A program made the translations under genes and the position numbers. The notes beneath the pieces are model-generated. The model worked only from the letters and a program-made list of their open reading frames with translations. It had not been told where the DNA came from and searched no databases. A stretch of 64,000 bases of DNA, from the NCBI RefSeq assembly GCF_005938385.1, contig NZ_VCRA01000002.1, positions 372,001 to 436,000 on the forward strand, read 5' to 3'. Shown piece after piece: positions 1 through 9,381 of this stretch. Position 1 is the first letter of the stretch. Each line of letters starts with the position of its first letter. This stretch comes from Paenibacillus mesophilus (GTDB taxonomy: Bacteria > Bacillota > Bacilli > Paenibacillales > NBRC-103111).

Positions 1-2
1 GC

Positions 3-182
3 GGCGAATCGATCTCCCGGGCGACAGGCAGGAGCTACGACAATCTGATCTATGAGCTTTACAGTTCGACAAGCAAACAAATTAACCGTTATGTCTCACG
101 AGGCATTTTTACCGAGGAGGAAAGCGAACAGATCAAGTCGAACTATACGTCAGGGCTTGTAGAGCTGATGACGCAATCATAA
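3..182 (+). CDS. C-terminal end of an unidentified protein (partial)
   Basis: An open frame enters from the left edge and ends with TAA at 180-182, giving 59 residues ending in VELMTQS. The segment is hydrophilic with Asn, Ser and Glu-rich stretches and no recognisable motif. It is followed by a likely terminator, so it is probably the last gene of its unit. Its function cannot be assigned from this fragment. Confidence 0.6.
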   Translation, partial: GESISRATGRSYDNLIYELYSSTSKQINRYVSRGIFTEEESEQIKSNYTSGLVELMTQS

Positions 183-605
183 GCTTCGTTCTCAGGGCTG
201 CTCCGTAACCGGGCAGCCTTTCACTTTTACCTTGTTTTAAGGTTTTGTTCATAAATGGTTCACAATTGCGTCCTATAATCTCTCCATATGTGTTGAAAAC
301 CGATATTCGCCAAGCAGGTCTCGCCGTTTCCCAGGCGCAGGTCATTTATTTGATTTCCTTGTTTGAAAGCGCAATCTCGCTTGGCGATTATACACAAAGA
401 GATTAACGGGGCCGCCTTTGCGGACCGGGATTAGCGACCTGGAAAGGAGGAGCTTGGCGGCGGAAATCGCAATCCTGCCGGACGATTGGCGCGAAAGCCA
501 GCATCAGAAGCGTGGCGCACGACCAAGCCGGGTATTCCGGCCCGGTGTGCAGGTTAAAGTTCAGACATATTATACGTAACCTTAGGTGTAGCGGGGAAAG
601 GGAAG
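183..605. other. Long leader/intergenic region before the efflux operon
   Basis: After the terminator there is a TATAAT box at 274-279 with no good -35. A possible small ORF at 454-579 (TTG start, 41 codons) has the Shine-Dalgarno-like AAAGGAGGAG only three bases upstream, which is too close for a confident gene. A TATTATAC stretch near 570 could be a -10 for the efflux operon. Nothing else is recognised here. Confidence 0.35.
195..230 (+). terminator. Probable intrinsic terminator
   Basis: GGCTGC (196-201) pairs with GCAGCC (213-218), followed by a T-rich stretch. It lies just after the stop of the partial gene at the left edge. The stem is short, so the call is moderate. Confidence 0.45.
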
Positions 606-2327
606 ATGGACATGGCACTGAAACGTGGAACCAAGTGGGCGCTAGCATTGGCAATTGTAATCGTTTTCGGAGGCGGCGGTACATATTTGTTTATGAACAA
701 GACGGAACGGCCTGCTGCCGCCCAACAGCAGGAATCGACGGTTGCGGTAAAAAAGGGGAACGTGCGCTTATCCGTATCTGGAACTTCCCAGTTTCAGACG
801 CAAAGTATTCAAAATATTACTTCCCCCGCGGCAGGAACGATCCGAACGATGAAACTGACCCGAAGCATGCCGGTTAAAAAAGGCGATATTTTGGTGCAAA
901 TTTCCAGTTATCAAGTCGAAGAAAACTTGAAAAACGGACAAAACACGCTGCAAACGCTGCAAAAGGATTTGGCGGATTTGCAGAAGCAGCAGCAAAGCTT
1001 GAAAATTGTCGCGCCTATGAGCGGCAAGCTGGCGCTAACCGGAAATTTGGACGTCGGGTCGACAGTCAATAAGACGACGAAGATCGGCACGGTATCGACC
1101 AACACCTCCTTAACGGTGAAACTGTCGTACGCCCTGGAAGAAGCGCTTCAACTGAAGCCGGGAGACCCGATCGATTTGACAATTGCCGCATTTGCTCTGA
1201 CAAAGACGGGCAAAGTGCAAACGATAGGCAAAGAGACGAGAGCGGATGCGTCGGGAAACCGGCTTGTCGACGTGGAAATCGCCATCGATAACGACGGTAC
1301 GCTCGATGCGGGAATGGACGTTTCCGGCACCGCGCTCTTGAACGGCCGGGAAATCAAATCCAAAGCAAACGCCAAGCTGGAGTATGTCAAATCGACCGCC
1401 TTTTTGGCCGATACGAGCGGGGCGATATCCGAATTGCTGCACAAGAGCGGCGATATCGTCAAAGCGGGCGAAGTGATCGCTATTGTAGTCAACGATACGC
1501 TGCAGGATTCCATCTCCGCCAAGAAGGAAAGCGTTGACCGTCAGGAAGCCGCGGTGAAGGAATCGCAGCTGCGCGTCGACGAGCTGACGCTCAGAGCTCC
1601 GTTCGACGGCGTATTTTCCACCGATTTCGCCAATCAGAGAATCAACGTTCTCGCCAACTTCCAACCCGGGGCCAACGTGAAGATAGGAGATATGTTCGGA
1701 GCGGTAACGAGCTTCGACGTTATGACGCTGCCCATTCAAGTAGACGAGCTGGATATTCAGAGCATGAAGCCGGGCCTGAAAGCTGAAGTCCGGGTGGATT
1801 CCTTCGCCGGAAGAGTGTTTCAGGGGGAGCTGGCGCAAGTATCGACGGTCGGGGTAACCTCGAATGGAGTCACCTACTACGATGCAATCGTTGCCGTTCC
1901 GAACAGAGACCAGCAGCTCAAGTACGGGATGACCGGCACGGCGGAAATATTGATCCAGGATAAAAAAGACGTTCTTACGCTTCCGGTCGAAGCGCTGCAA
2001 ATTCAAAGAGGCAACGTGTCCGTTACTGTAAAACATGCCGATGGCACGAAAGAAAGCGTACCGATCAAGCTCGGTGTAAGGAGCAAGACGAGCGTCGAGG
2101 TCGTGGAAGGATTGAAGGAAGGCGACCAGGTCGTCGTACCGACTCGCCAACGGGCGCAGAACGGAACCCAACAGCAGATCGACCAGCTTCGTCAGCAGTT
2201 TCAGCAAGGCGGTATTCCGGCTGGCGTTGCGCCGGGCGGAGGCGGTGCGCCAGCCGGAGGAGGAGGAAATGCTCCGGGCGGAGCGGGCGCTGCCGGAGGC
2301 GGGGCTGCCAACAGGGGAGGCAGATAA
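606..2327 (+). CDS. MacA/YknX-like efflux adaptor (HlyD/RND-type membrane fusion protein)
   Basis: This is the extracytoplasmic adaptor of a MacAB/YknXYZ-type ABC efflux complex; it would link the permease to extracytoplasmic space. It has one N-terminal membrane anchor (about residues 8-28), two coiled-coil stretches (about 95-135 and 300-345) flanking lipoyl-like beta segments, and a barrel-like C-terminal part with KYGMTGTAEI, typical of the family. The last 40 residues are a Gly/Ala/Pro-rich tail after a Gln-rich helix, longer than usual. The start has a purine-rich SD (GGGGAAAGGGA); a second ATG lies at 612. The ATPase gene begins three bases after the stop, so this is the first gene of a tight operon. 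Family and position are clear; the substrate is not. Confidence 0.88.
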   Translation: MDMALKRGTKWALALAIVIVFGGGGTYLFMNKTERPAAAQQQESTVAVKKGNVRLSVSGTSQFQTQSIQNITSPAAGTIRTMKLTRSMPVKKGDILVQISSYQVEENLKNGQNTLQTLQKDLADLQKQQQSLKIVAPMSGKLALTGNLDVGSTVNKTTKIGTVSTNTSLTVKLSYALEEALQLKPGDPIDLTIAAFALTKTGKVQTIGKETRADASGNRLVDVEIAIDNDGTLDAGMDVSGTALLNGREIKSKANAKLEYVKSTAFLADTSGAISELLHKSGDIVKAGEVIAIVVNDTLQDSISAKKESVDRQEAAVKESQLRVDELTLRAPFDGVFSTDFANQRINVLANFQPGANVKIGDMFGAVTSFDVMTLPIQVDELDIQSMKPGLKAEVRVDSFAGRVFQGELAQVSTVGVTSNGVTYYDAIVAVPNRDQQLKYGMTGTAEILIQDKKDVLTLPVEALQIQRGNVSVTVKHADGTKESVPIKLGVRSKTSVEVVEGLKEGDQVVVPTRQRAQNGTQQQIDQLRQQFQQGGIPAGVAPGGGGAPAGGGGNAPGGAGAAGGGAANRGGR

Positions 2328-2329
2328 GT

Positions 2330-3040
2330 GTGAACATCATCGAACTGAAGGACATCTGCAAAACGTACGGCCGGGGAGCGGAAGAGGTGCGCATATTAAG
2401 GGGCATCTCACTTACCGTCGCTACCGGAGACTTCGTGGCGATCGTCGGCCCTTCCGGCTCCGGCAAATCGACACTGATGAATACGATCGGACTTCTGGAC
2501 TCGCCTACATCGGGATCCTATGTGCTGGATGGCGTGAAGACGGATAAATTGAGCGACAGTCAGATGGCTGTAGTTCGAAACAAGAAGATTGGGTTTATAT
2601 TTCAGCAATTTAATTTGCTCCCAAGACTTACCGCTTTGGAAAATGTCGAACTTCCGCTTATTTACTCGGGGATGGGCAAAAGCGAACGCAGAGACAAGGC
2701 AAAGCGCATGCTGGAATCGCTCGGAATGGGGCCGCGAACGGGTCATAGGCCGAGCCAGCTGTCCGGAGGACAGCAGCAGCGGGTAGCGATCGCCAGAGCA
2801 CTCGCCACGTCGCCGGCGCTACTGCTGGCCGACGAGCCGACGGGGGCGCTCGACTCCAAAACGGGGACGGAAGTGCTGGAGTTGATGATTCAGCTGAATG
2901 ACCAGGGCAATACCATCGTATTGATCACGCATGATCCTCATATTGCCGAACATGCCAAACGGGTCGTTTCGATTCGCGACGGGGAAATCGTGGAAGATAA
3001 GCGCAACGTCTCGCCGCCAAGGCAGGTGGTTACCGTATGA
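2330..3040 (+). CDS. MacB/YknY-like ABC transporter ATP-binding protein
   Basis: Cytoplasmic ATPase that powers the adjacent MacB-like permease. It has Walker [10 protein letters not shown] (about residues 40-48), Q-loop FQQFNLLP, signature LSGGQQQR, Walker B ending [12 protein letters not shown], and the switch His in ITHD. Length (236 aa) and the PTGALDS motif are typical of the LolD/MacB ATPase subgroup. The start is GTG at 2330, supported by AGGGGAGG at 2312-2319. It overlaps the permease gene by four bases (ATGA), indicating translational coupling. Confidence 0.93.
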   Translation: MNIIELKDICKTYGRGAEEVRILRGISLTVATGDFVAIVGPSGSGKSTLMNTIGLLDSPTSGSYVLDGVKTDKLSDSQMAVVRNKKIGFIFQQFNLLPRLTALENVELPLIYSGMGKSERRDKAKRMLESLGMGPRTGHRPSQLSGGQQQRVAIARALATSPALLLADEPTGALDSKTGTEVLELMIQLNDQGNTIVLITHDPHIAEHAKRVVSIRDGEIVEDKRNVSPPRQVVTV

Positions 3041-4215
3041 ACCTGTTTGAGCTCGTAGGGATGGCCATGCGAACGATCATGAGCAAACCGATGCGGACAC
3101 TGCTTACGATGCTGGGCGTCATTATCGGCGTCGCCTCGGTCGTTACGCTCGTTTCGATCGGTCAAGGCACGACTGCGCAGATCGAGAAGCAATACGAGAA
3201 GCTCGGGACGAATCTGCTCATCGTCAACTTGCTCGGCAATGGAAGGGCTACACAGCTCGACTACGATCAGTTGATGGAGCTGGAAATATTGCCCGAAATC
3301 GAGTCGATGGCTCCGACGATTACGAAAGCCAATTCGAACGTCAAGTATGAGCGGACGACGGAGCCGTTCAACTTGATCGGAACGAACGATCGGTTCTTCT
3401 CGATTATGAAAACCGATCTGGACAACGGCAGGACGCTCGCGCCCGCCGACAACGAGTTCCGCAATCCGGTTGCCGTGCTGGGCAGCGAAACGGCCGCCAC
3501 TTTGTTCGGAACCGCGGATCCCGTCGGACAGGACGTCAACATCGATGGAGTCGTTTTTACGATCATTGGGACGCTGAAGACGAAAGGCTCGAATCTGGGA
3601 GGAACGTCGGTCGACAGATCCGTGATGGTCCCCTTGGAGACCGCTAGGCGGGCTTACAGATTAGGTACGATTCGGACGACCTATATCGAAGCTCCCGACG
3701 TCAAAGATTTGGCCGAGGCTCAGGAAACGATAAGCAACTATTTGACATTCAAATTCAAAAGCAGCACCGGCTTCCGGGTGCAAAATCAAGACGAGCTGAT
3801 GAATGCGCGCAAAGAAGCGTCCAGCTCGTTGACGAATCAATTGATCAGCGTAGCTCTCATTTCCCTGCTTGTCGGTGGAATCGGGATTATGAACATCATG
3901 CTGGTCACCGTCAGCGAAAGAACGAAGGAAATCGGTATCCGCAAGTCGATAGGGGCGCAGCGAAGGCATATATTGGCGCAGTTTCTCGTTGAGGCCACCG
4001 TGATCAGCGGTCTGGGCGGTCTGCTCGGCTTGCTTGTCGGCATCGGGGCATCGTTAAGCTGGCCGATGTTTAATCCGAAGCAGCCGACGGAGCTGTCATT
4101 GACGATCGGCATCTATGCGTTTTTATTTTCTCTGCTGGTCGGCGTGTTGTTCGGCATATATCCGGCCAACAAAGCTTCAAGGCTCAAACCGATCGATGCG
4201 CTTCGTTTCGACTAA
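3037..4215 (+). CDS. MacB/YknZ-like ABC transporter permease
   Basis: Membrane subunit of the efflux pump. The 392-aa protein has an N-terminal membrane segment (about 18-40, LLTMLGVIIGVASVVTLVSI), a large extracytoplasmic domain (about 45-265), and three C-terminal membrane segments. The GIMNIMLVTVSERTKEIGIRK motif of FtsX/MacB permeases is present, as is the terminal PANKASRLKPIDALRF. Its ATG overlaps the ATPase stop by four bases. The next gene follows 21 bases downstream and is probably in the same transcript, so the secreted 715-aa protein may be a partner or substrate. Confidence 0.93.
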   Translation: MNLFELVGMAMRTIMSKPMRTLLTMLGVIIGVASVVTLVSIGQGTTAQIEKQYEKLGTNLLIVNLLGNGRATQLDYDQLMELEILPEIESMAPTITKANSNVKYERTTEPFNLIGTNDRFFSIMKTDLDNGRTLAPADNEFRNPVAVLGSETAATLFGTADPVGQDVNIDGVVFTIIGTLKTKGSNLGGTSVDRSVMVPLETARRAYRLGTIRTTYIEAPDVKDLAEAQETISNYLTFKFKSSTGFRVQNQDELMNARKEASSSLTNQLISVALISLLVGGIGIMNIMLVTVSERTKEIGIRKSIGAQRRHILAQFLVEATVISGLGGLLGLLVGIGASLSWPMFNPKQPTELSLTIGIYAFLFSLLVGVLFGIYPANKASRLKPIDALRFD

Positions 4216-4236
4216 TAGACATGGAGGTTGAACCTG

Positions 4237-6384
4237 ATGACTCGCAATATACAAGGCTGGCTGAATAAACAAGCGAGAATGCTCATGCTGTATTTCATCG
4301 TCGCATGCATCGCACTCCCGCCTATAACGGCATCGGCCGGCAAGGAAGGCGTGTACTTGAGCGACACCGTTTATTTTACAATTGAAAAAGTCCGGTTCTC
4401 GGCAGGCGCCGACGATTCCGTTCTTCGCTTCGCCATAAATCTCCACAATGGCAGCAGCGCCGCCGTGGATTACAACCCTTTCGGCGTTCGCGTAACCGAC
4501 GACAGCGGTTTCAGCTATTCCGCCCAATTGACCGGTCAGCAAAGCGCTCGCGTGCTTCCCGGGAAAGAACAGGAATTTGCTTATGAAGCCCGTATTGCCA
4601 AGGGGGTACAAGCGGAACAATTGAGGGTAGTGCTCTTTGCTTGGAATTATGGCGCTTCGATAACGATGAACGATATCGGCTCCTTTTCCGTAACGGCAGC
4701 GATGGAATTTGCAGCCGAATCGGCGCCGCAGGCGATCGTGCCGCTGTCCAAAGTGGACACGACGCTTTCGAGCGACGACAAAGTCGAATTCCGGATCGGC
4801 AACGAATATTTCATTTATGAGAACAACGACTGGAATTTGTATATCGACCTGGTCGCGCAAAATGCCGGAACCTCGGGGCTGACACTGCCTGCCGGATTGA
4901 AGATGAGGCTGGAGGATGCCTCGGGCCAGACCGTAGCGGTAACGACAATCGACGGAGCGGATAGATCGCTGCTGCCCGGCAAGCCTCAACGGATCACCGT
5001 TCGCGCTGCCATTCCCGCAGAGGATTCCGCGAACGATTGGACGCTGCAGTTCTACTATGGAAATGCTAATGCTCCGACAGTGCTTGACAGCATGGCTGCG
5101 GGAAAAACAGTCAAAGCTTCGGCTATCGGCGATTCGCTCTCGATAACGGATATTCAAGGTCAGGAAACCGTATCGGTCCAAGTAGTTTCGGCTGCCGTTT
5201 CCCAAAGCGACGGAGGACAATGGGTTAATGCGAAAGTCCGTGTAGACAACAACGGAACGTATGTGGCAAGCGTTCCCAAGCTCACCGCCAGAGTACAGTC
5301 CCGAAACGGCGGCGTAACCGTTCCAGCGGATGATTCGTCCGCCACCCATCCGTCGTACTTGTCGCCAAAAGAAAGCGAATCGTTCTCCTTCAATGCGTTT
5401 ATGCCTAAAGGAGTAGACATCTCCGATATGCAGATCGCGCTATTCGAGACGAGAAGCAATGGATCGGCTACGAATGTGAACGGCACAAACGCTGCGTCCG
5501 GTACAAACAACAACACGGCGGCCAACAATGCCAACTCCAACACGAACAATACCGTAACAACCAAGACGGTTCCCGTCCTGATCGCCGACTTGAATAACGC
5601 CCAGCTTTACGTGCAAGGAACGGGAGGCGATTATACGATCGGCGACAAGATCGCTCTCTCGTTGGATAAGAAAGTGGAAGTCGCCGTCTCCGAGCTGAAG
5701 CTGTACGATAACGACAGCAACGGATTCAAGACGGCTATCGCGAAGTTGAAGGTAACGAACGCCGACTCGACCGTGTTGTCGACACCCGACCTTGCGCTGG
5801 AATTGGTGGACGCCGCCGGCCATGTATATTCCGGCACGAGACAAACGACAGCGGCGGCGCAGCTTGCGACGAACAGCAGCTATTTGGTCAGCTATTCGTT
5901 CCTGATGTCCGGCATAGAGGAACAGCAGCCTTTGCTGCTTCGCGTCTACAATGCGAAGGATGCGGGCAAAGTTCCGCTCGGTACGATCAAGGTAGCGTTC
6001 CAGCAAGACGATATTACGGACGATACATGGAACGTATTCCCTTATCTGATCAACGTCCGCCAAAGAATTTTGCTTCACAGCGTGCTTAGCACGACGTTCT
6101 CGTATACGCTCAGAATGGACCTCGATTTGCAGCGCAAGGAGCAAATTGTTGCGGACGCCAACTTATCCAAGCTGCAATTCGAATTGGTCGATGGGACGAA
6201 GCAGGTCATTTCCACCCAGACGATCCCGTTCCTTGGAACGACGAAGCTGTTGAACGGCACTAACGAATTGACGTTTACGAACTTGAAATTGAATCAATAC
6301 AGCTCCACCAATTATATTAACGTTTACGAGATAATAGAAACGCCGAACGGCGTGGTGAAACGGAAGCTGACCGAGTTCCACTAA
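4237..6384 (+). CDS. Secreted multi-domain protein of unknown function in the efflux operon
   Basis: A 715-aa exported protein with an N-terminal signal sequence (hydrophobic MLMLYFIVACIALPPITASA, cleavage near residue 32). The remainder alternates beta-rich modules, each about 120-150 residues and probably Ig-like, with repeated D-KVE/-AVDYNPFGVRV-type strands. Around residues 410-440 there is an Asn/Thr-rich linker. No enzyme motif is visible. ATG 4237 is chosen because GGAGG at 4223-4227 sits nine bases upstream; an in-frame TTG at 4228 is too close to that site. Being last in the efflux operon, it may be an accessory or surface partner; that is inference. Confidence 0.75.
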   Translation: MTRNIQGWLNKQARMLMLYFIVACIALPPITASAGKEGVYLSDTVYFTIEKVRFSAGADDSVLRFAINLHNGSSAAVDYNPFGVRVTDDSGFSYSAQLTGQQSARVLPGKEQEFAYEARIAKGVQAEQLRVVLFAWNYGASITMNDIGSFSVTAAMEFAAESAPQAIVPLSKVDTTLSSDDKVEFRIGNEYFIYENNDWNLYIDLVAQNAGTSGLTLPAGLKMRLEDASGQTVAVTTIDGADRSLLPGKPQRITVRAAIPAEDSANDWTLQFYYGNANAPTVLDSMAAGKTVKASAIGDSLSITDIQGQETVSVQVVSAAVSQSDGGQWVNAKVRVDNNGTYVASVPKLTARVQSRNGGVTVPADDSSATHPSYLSPKESESFSFNAFMPKGVDISDMQIALFETRSNGSATNVNGTNAASGTNNNTAANNANSNTNNTVTTKTVPVLIADLNNAQLYVQGTGGDYTIGDKIALSLDKKVEVAVSELKLYDNDSNGFKTAIAKLKVTNADSTVLSTPDLALELVDAAGHVYSGTRQTTAAAQLATNSSYLVSYSFLMSGIEEQQPLLLRVYNAKDAGKVPLGTIKVAFQQDDITDDTWNVFPYLINVRQRILLHSVLSTTFSYTLRMDLDLQRKEQIVADANLSKLQFELVDGTKQVISTQTIPFLGTTKLLNGTNELTFTNLKLNQYSSTNYINVYEIIETPNGVVKRKLTEFH

Positions 6385-6403
6385 ACCCTCTTCCGTAAAG
6401 CGC

Positions 6404-6440
6404 AGGCGGTATGGCATTAAAGCCATGCCGCTTTTCTTTT
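6404..6440 (+). terminator. Intrinsic terminator of the efflux operon
   Basis: GCGGTATGGC (6406-6415) pairs with GCCATGCCGC (6422-6431) with one G-T wobble and is followed by TTTTCTTTTG. Confidence 0.9.
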
Positions 6441-6497
6441 GTTGCCTGCGAGGGGCATCTCTACTAAAATATAGGAGAAAAGGAAGGAGAGCGAGAG

Positions 6498-7262
6498 ATG
6501 AAACGGAAAGTATCGGTACTGGTGGCCGCCTTATTGGCAGCCGCTTCAGGCGTTGCCGTTGCCGCCGGCACGACCGGCGAATATAAAGGACACCCGATCG
6601 TGAACGTTGTCGTGAACGGCAAGATCGTGCAAGGAGAAGTACCGGGAATCAATATGGAAGGCACGACGTTAGTGCCCTTGAAGGTCATAAGCGAAGCGCT
6701 CGGCGCGCAGGTCGGTTGGGATCAGGCGACCTCTACCGCTTCCGTCACGACGGCCGCCCCGGCCGCGCCGCCTCCCAAGCCGCCGACGCAGGAGGATGAG
6801 GCAAAGCGCAAGCTCGTGCAAAGCGTCCGTGCCATATATGCCAAGGTCGATGCCTATATCGATCAATTGCCGATCATACGAGAGAAAATCCGGATTGCGA
6901 AAGAGTTTTACGATATCAAGAAAAACGATCAATACTTTAAAATGATGAACGAGCTGTACTGGAAGACGTTCGAGGATACGTATATGGCCATGCTGACCGA
7001 GACGAGCAGCGCCGAGATGAACGAAGCGAAGCAGAAGGGCATACTCTCGGTCGACTTTATGCAAATGCTGGAAACGGCTCATTCGGCGATGTCCTATTAT
7101 AAATATTCGGTTGAACACTTTACGCGGTCCGTCACGATGGGGCAGCCGCAGTTTCTCGAGTTCTACATTACGAGCTATGCCAGCGGCTTCGAGGAAGAGT
7201 TGAAAGCGAAAGAGAAATATGAAGCTTCCCTGAAGCAATTCGTTGAACGCGCCAACCCGTGA
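6498..7262 (+). CDS. Secreted protein with copper-amine-oxidase-like N-terminal (stalk) domain
   Basis: A 254-aa exported protein with a signal peptide (residues 1-23, ending VAVAA). The domain at about 35-85 has the VVVNGKIVQGE ... GTTLVPLKVISEALGAQVGWD pattern of the Cu_amine_oxidN1 family, which is common on Paenibacillus surface proteins and does not itself imply oxidase activity. A Pro/Ala linker (AAPAAPPPKPPTQ) follows, then a helical C-terminal domain (about 100-254) of no known family. SD AAGGAGAG lies eight to ten bases upstream of the ATG. It is flanked by terminators and is likely transcribed alone. Confidence 0.85.
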   Translation: MKRKVSVLVAALLAAASGVAVAAGTTGEYKGHPIVNVVVNGKIVQGEVPGINMEGTTLVPLKVISEALGAQVGWDQATSTASVTTAAPAAPPPKPPTQEDEAKRKLVQSVRAIYAKVDAYIDQLPIIREKIRIAKEFYDIKKNDQYFKMMNELYWKTFEDTYMAMLTETSSAEMNEAKQKGILSVDFMQMLETAHSAMSYYKYSVEHFTRSVTMGQPQFLEFYITSYASGFEEELKAKEKYEASLKQFVERANP

Positions 7263-7290
7263 GCATTTCGCATCGCGGGTTTTTCTTTTT
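7254..7290 (+). terminator. Intrinsic terminator overlapping the stop codon
   Basis: AACCCGTGA (7254-7262) pairs with TCGCGGGTT (7273-7281), followed by TTTCTTTTTT. The left arm contains the stop codon of the preceding gene. Confidence 0.8.
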
Positions 7291-7367
7291 TGCTTCCGCG
7301 TTATGTGAAGGGTATGCTTGTAATATGACATCCCGAATATTTCGTCATGCATGAAGGAGGGCAGCTC

Positions 7368-7925
7368 ATGATCAGACAGGCAGTGATAGAAGATGCGGAG
7401 CAGGTGATGCCGCTGGTGCACGACGCGATCGGCTCCATCGCCAACTCCCTCGCGGGTACGGACGACGAGGCGGAGGCGATGCGGATATTGAGCGAGTTTT
7501 ACCGGGAGCCGGGAAACCGGCTCAGCTACGGCCACGTAATCGTGGAGGAACGAAACGGACAAGTTGCCGGTATTCTGATCGCTTATGACGGCAGCCGGGC
7601 GGATGAGCTGGATAAGCCGTTCCTGGACCGAATCCGTACCGAAACCGGCCGGACCGATTATATGATTGAGAAGGAACCGCAGCCGGGCGAATATTATTTG
7701 GACTCGATCGCCGTCCGCGAATCGTATAGGGGACAAGGCATTGCCAAAGGACTGATGGCCGCATTCGAAGCGAAAGCGAAGGAGGAGGGACATAAGAAGC
7801 TTTCCTTGATTGTGGAGCAGGAGAACGATCGCGCTTATGCGTTATACCGGAAGATGGGGTACGAGGAGGATGGTACGCTGCAGGTTAGCGGGCACCTATT
7901 TCGCCGGATGGTGAAGGAAATTTGA
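7368..7925 (+). CDS. GNAT-family N-acetyltransferase
   Basis: Predicted acetyl-CoA-dependent N-acetyltransferase (185 aa). The fold's acetyl-CoA loop is seen as SIAVRESYRGQGIAKGL (beta4 followed by R/Q-x-x-G-x-G/A), followed by a conserved NDRAYALYRKMGYEEDGTL segment. An upstream ATG at 7347 is in frame, but GGAGGG at 7356-7361 is placed correctly for the ATG at 7368, so the shorter start is preferred. It is monocistronic, with a terminator directly behind it. Substrate unknown. Confidence 0.88.
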   Translation: MIRQAVIEDAEQVMPLVHDAIGSIANSLAGTDDEAEAMRILSEFYREPGNRLSYGHVIVEERNGQVAGILIAYDGSRADELDKPFLDRIRTETGRTDYMIEKEPQPGEYYLDSIAVRESYRGQGIAKGLMAAFEAKAKEEGHKKLSLIVEQENDRAYALYRKMGYEEDGTLQVSGHLFRRMVKEI

Positions 7926-7941
7926 CCCGGGGCACCCGTGT

Positions 7942-7976
7942 GAAAGACTGCATACCTTAGGTAATGCAGTCTTTTT
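7942..7976 (+). terminator. Intrinsic terminator
   Basis: AAAGACTGCAT (7943-7953) and ATGCAGTCTTT (7963-7973) form a near-perfect hairpin followed by a short T run. Confidence 0.9.
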
Positions 7977-8028
7977 GAGCTATACGAAGGTTCAAGCACT
8001 TCGCCGTAAAGTATCCGAGACATTATTC

Positions 8029-8240
8029 GGCTCATTCGAACCGTTGTGACTCCCGTAACTGGAAAACATGCTGTTCCTTCCTTCAATTATTAGCCAATGC
8101 GAAGGTTTAACTGGAAAACCTGCAGTATATTTCTGCAAATTTGCTCTTTTAGCCCAATTATGACGATTTTTGCTGGAGGTTTTCCAGTTATTTCTTGCAT
8201 ATTGCTCACTTATGGTTACATTAGCTGTATCTTTTCCATT
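8029..8240. repeat. Intergenic repeat with units spaced 52 bp (copy 1)
   Basis: The copy starts with GGCTCATTCGAACCGTT (8029). The unit GGAAAAC begins at 8061 and again at 8113, exactly 52 bp apart. The inverted form GTTTTCC/CTTTTCC begins at 8179 and 8231, again 52 bp apart. The middle step is 66 bp. Unit cores read GGAAAACCTGCAGT or the reverse complement. The same header, unit and distances recur at 44,064-44,220, and an equivalent layout with a different unit is at 51,203-51,384. It fills most of the 333-bp gap between convergent genes; no ORF is supported here. Confidence 0.8.
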
Positions 8241-8258
8241 TAGTGGATCTAGAGGCTG

Positions 8259-9362
8259 CTAAACTTTAAGCTCGCCGTGCTTGAGGCTTGAAGTTTCGAC
8301 CTGAATCGTAGCATGCATAATTTTATATTTGCGTTCGATCAGGTGAACGGCCTGCTGAAGAATCGATTGGCTGTCCGCATCGTCCTCGATCAGCACATGG
8401 CAGCTTAAAGAGTCGAGTCCGGAAGTGATCGTCCATACGTGCAGGTCGTGCACGTCCTTGACGCCTTTGATTCGAAGCAGCGATGTTTTCACATCCTCAC
8501 AGTCGATCGTCACCGGAGTGCCTTCCATCAAAATGTGGATAGCGTGCTTGATGACTCCCCATGCGCTCTTCAGAATAAGCAGCGCGACGAGGACGCTAAT
8601 AATGGGGTCGGCGACATACCACGAGAAGGCCATCATGAAAAGTCCCGCCACAATAGCTCCGACAGAGCCTAACGCATCTCCGAGAACGTGCAAATAGGCG
8701 CTCCGCACATTAATGTTGTCCTTCACATCGCCCTTTCGCATAAGCGCCCAAGCGCTGCCCAAATTGGCAAGCAGTCCGATCGCGGCAATGATCATCATCG
8801 AGCCGCTCGCTACGGCAGGCGGATTCAGCAGCCGCCCATAAGCTTCCCAGATGATAAAGCCGGCGATTACGAACAAAGTGGCCCCGTTGAATAGTGCCGC
8901 GAGTATTTCGAACCGGTAGTAGCCGTACGTTTTGTTCGGAGCGGCCGGCTTGACGGCGAACCACATCGCCGCCAAGCTTAACGCAAGCGCAGCGGCATCG
9001 CTGAGCATATGGCCGGAGTCGGACAGCAGAGCCAAGCTATTCGTGAACAGCCCGCCGAAAAATTCGAGCACCATAATACTTGCGGTGATCAGCAGCGCGA
9101 TCGTCAATCCTTTCTTGTTGTCCGGTCCGTGATGATGATGTCCGATTCCGTGCGCATGATCGTGACCGTGAGCGTGCGAATGCCCGTGAGCATGAGTCTG
9201 ATGAGGCTTATCGCCATGGCTGTGGTCGCGGTCATGGTCATGGTCATGATCATGATCGTGATCGTGATGATGATTATGATGATTATGATGATTATGATGA
9301 TCGTGATCGTTATGATGAGTTCGGCTTTCGTTAAGGTTTATTTTGTTCTGATCGTTCCTCAT
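8259..9362 (-). CDS. czcD: Cation diffusion facilitator metal exporter, His-rich (CzcD-like)
   Basis: Membrane Zn2+/Co2+/Cd2+-type proton antiporter of the CDF family (367 aa). It has an exceptionally long cytoplasmic His/Asp-rich N-terminus (about residues 15-80, repeats of HDHDH, HGHSHAHG), then six membrane segments. TM2 carries ALLSDSGHMLSDAAAL with the family H-x3-D metal site; the second D/H site is near VLGDALGSVGAI. The C-terminal domain (about 290-367) is the ferredoxin-like regulatory domain (VKDVHDLHVWTITSG). ATG 9362 has GGAGGA eight bases upstream. The promoter and a CzrA-like operator lie just upstream, and the ArsR-family gene at 9679 is its likely regulator. Confidence 0.93.
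   Translation of the reverse strand: MRNDQNKINLNESRTHHNDHDHHNHHNHHNHHHDHDHDHDHDHDRDHSHGDKPHQTHAHGHSHAHGHDHAHGIGHHHHGPDNKKGLTIALLITASIMVLEFFGGLFTNSLALLSDSGHMLSDAAALALSLAAMWFAVKPAAPNKTYGYYRFEILAALFNGATLFVIAGFIIWEAYGRLLNPPAVASGSMMIIAAIGLLANLGSAWALMRKGDVKDNINVRSAYLHVLGDALGSVGAIVAGLFMMAFSWYVADPIISVLVALLILKSAWGVIKHAIHILMEGTPVTIDCEDVKTSLLRIKGVKDVHDLHVWTITSGLDSLSCHVLIEDDADSQSILQQAVHLIERKYKIMHATIQVETSSLKHGELKV
9132..9321. repeat. Low-complexity His-codon repeat tract
   Basis: On the minus strand this stretch is dominated by CAT/CAC and GAT/GAC codons, giving tandem short repeats such as ATGATCATGATCGTGATCG on the plus strand. It encodes the His-rich N-terminus of the CDF exporter and is prone to length variation. 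Confidence 0.8.
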
Positions 9363-9381
9363 CGGCCATTCCTCCGTTGAT

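Noticed and set aside
1110-2207. 365-aa open frame on the minus strand
   Set aside because: Antisense to the MacA-like adaptor gene, no recognisable motif or ribosome binding site.
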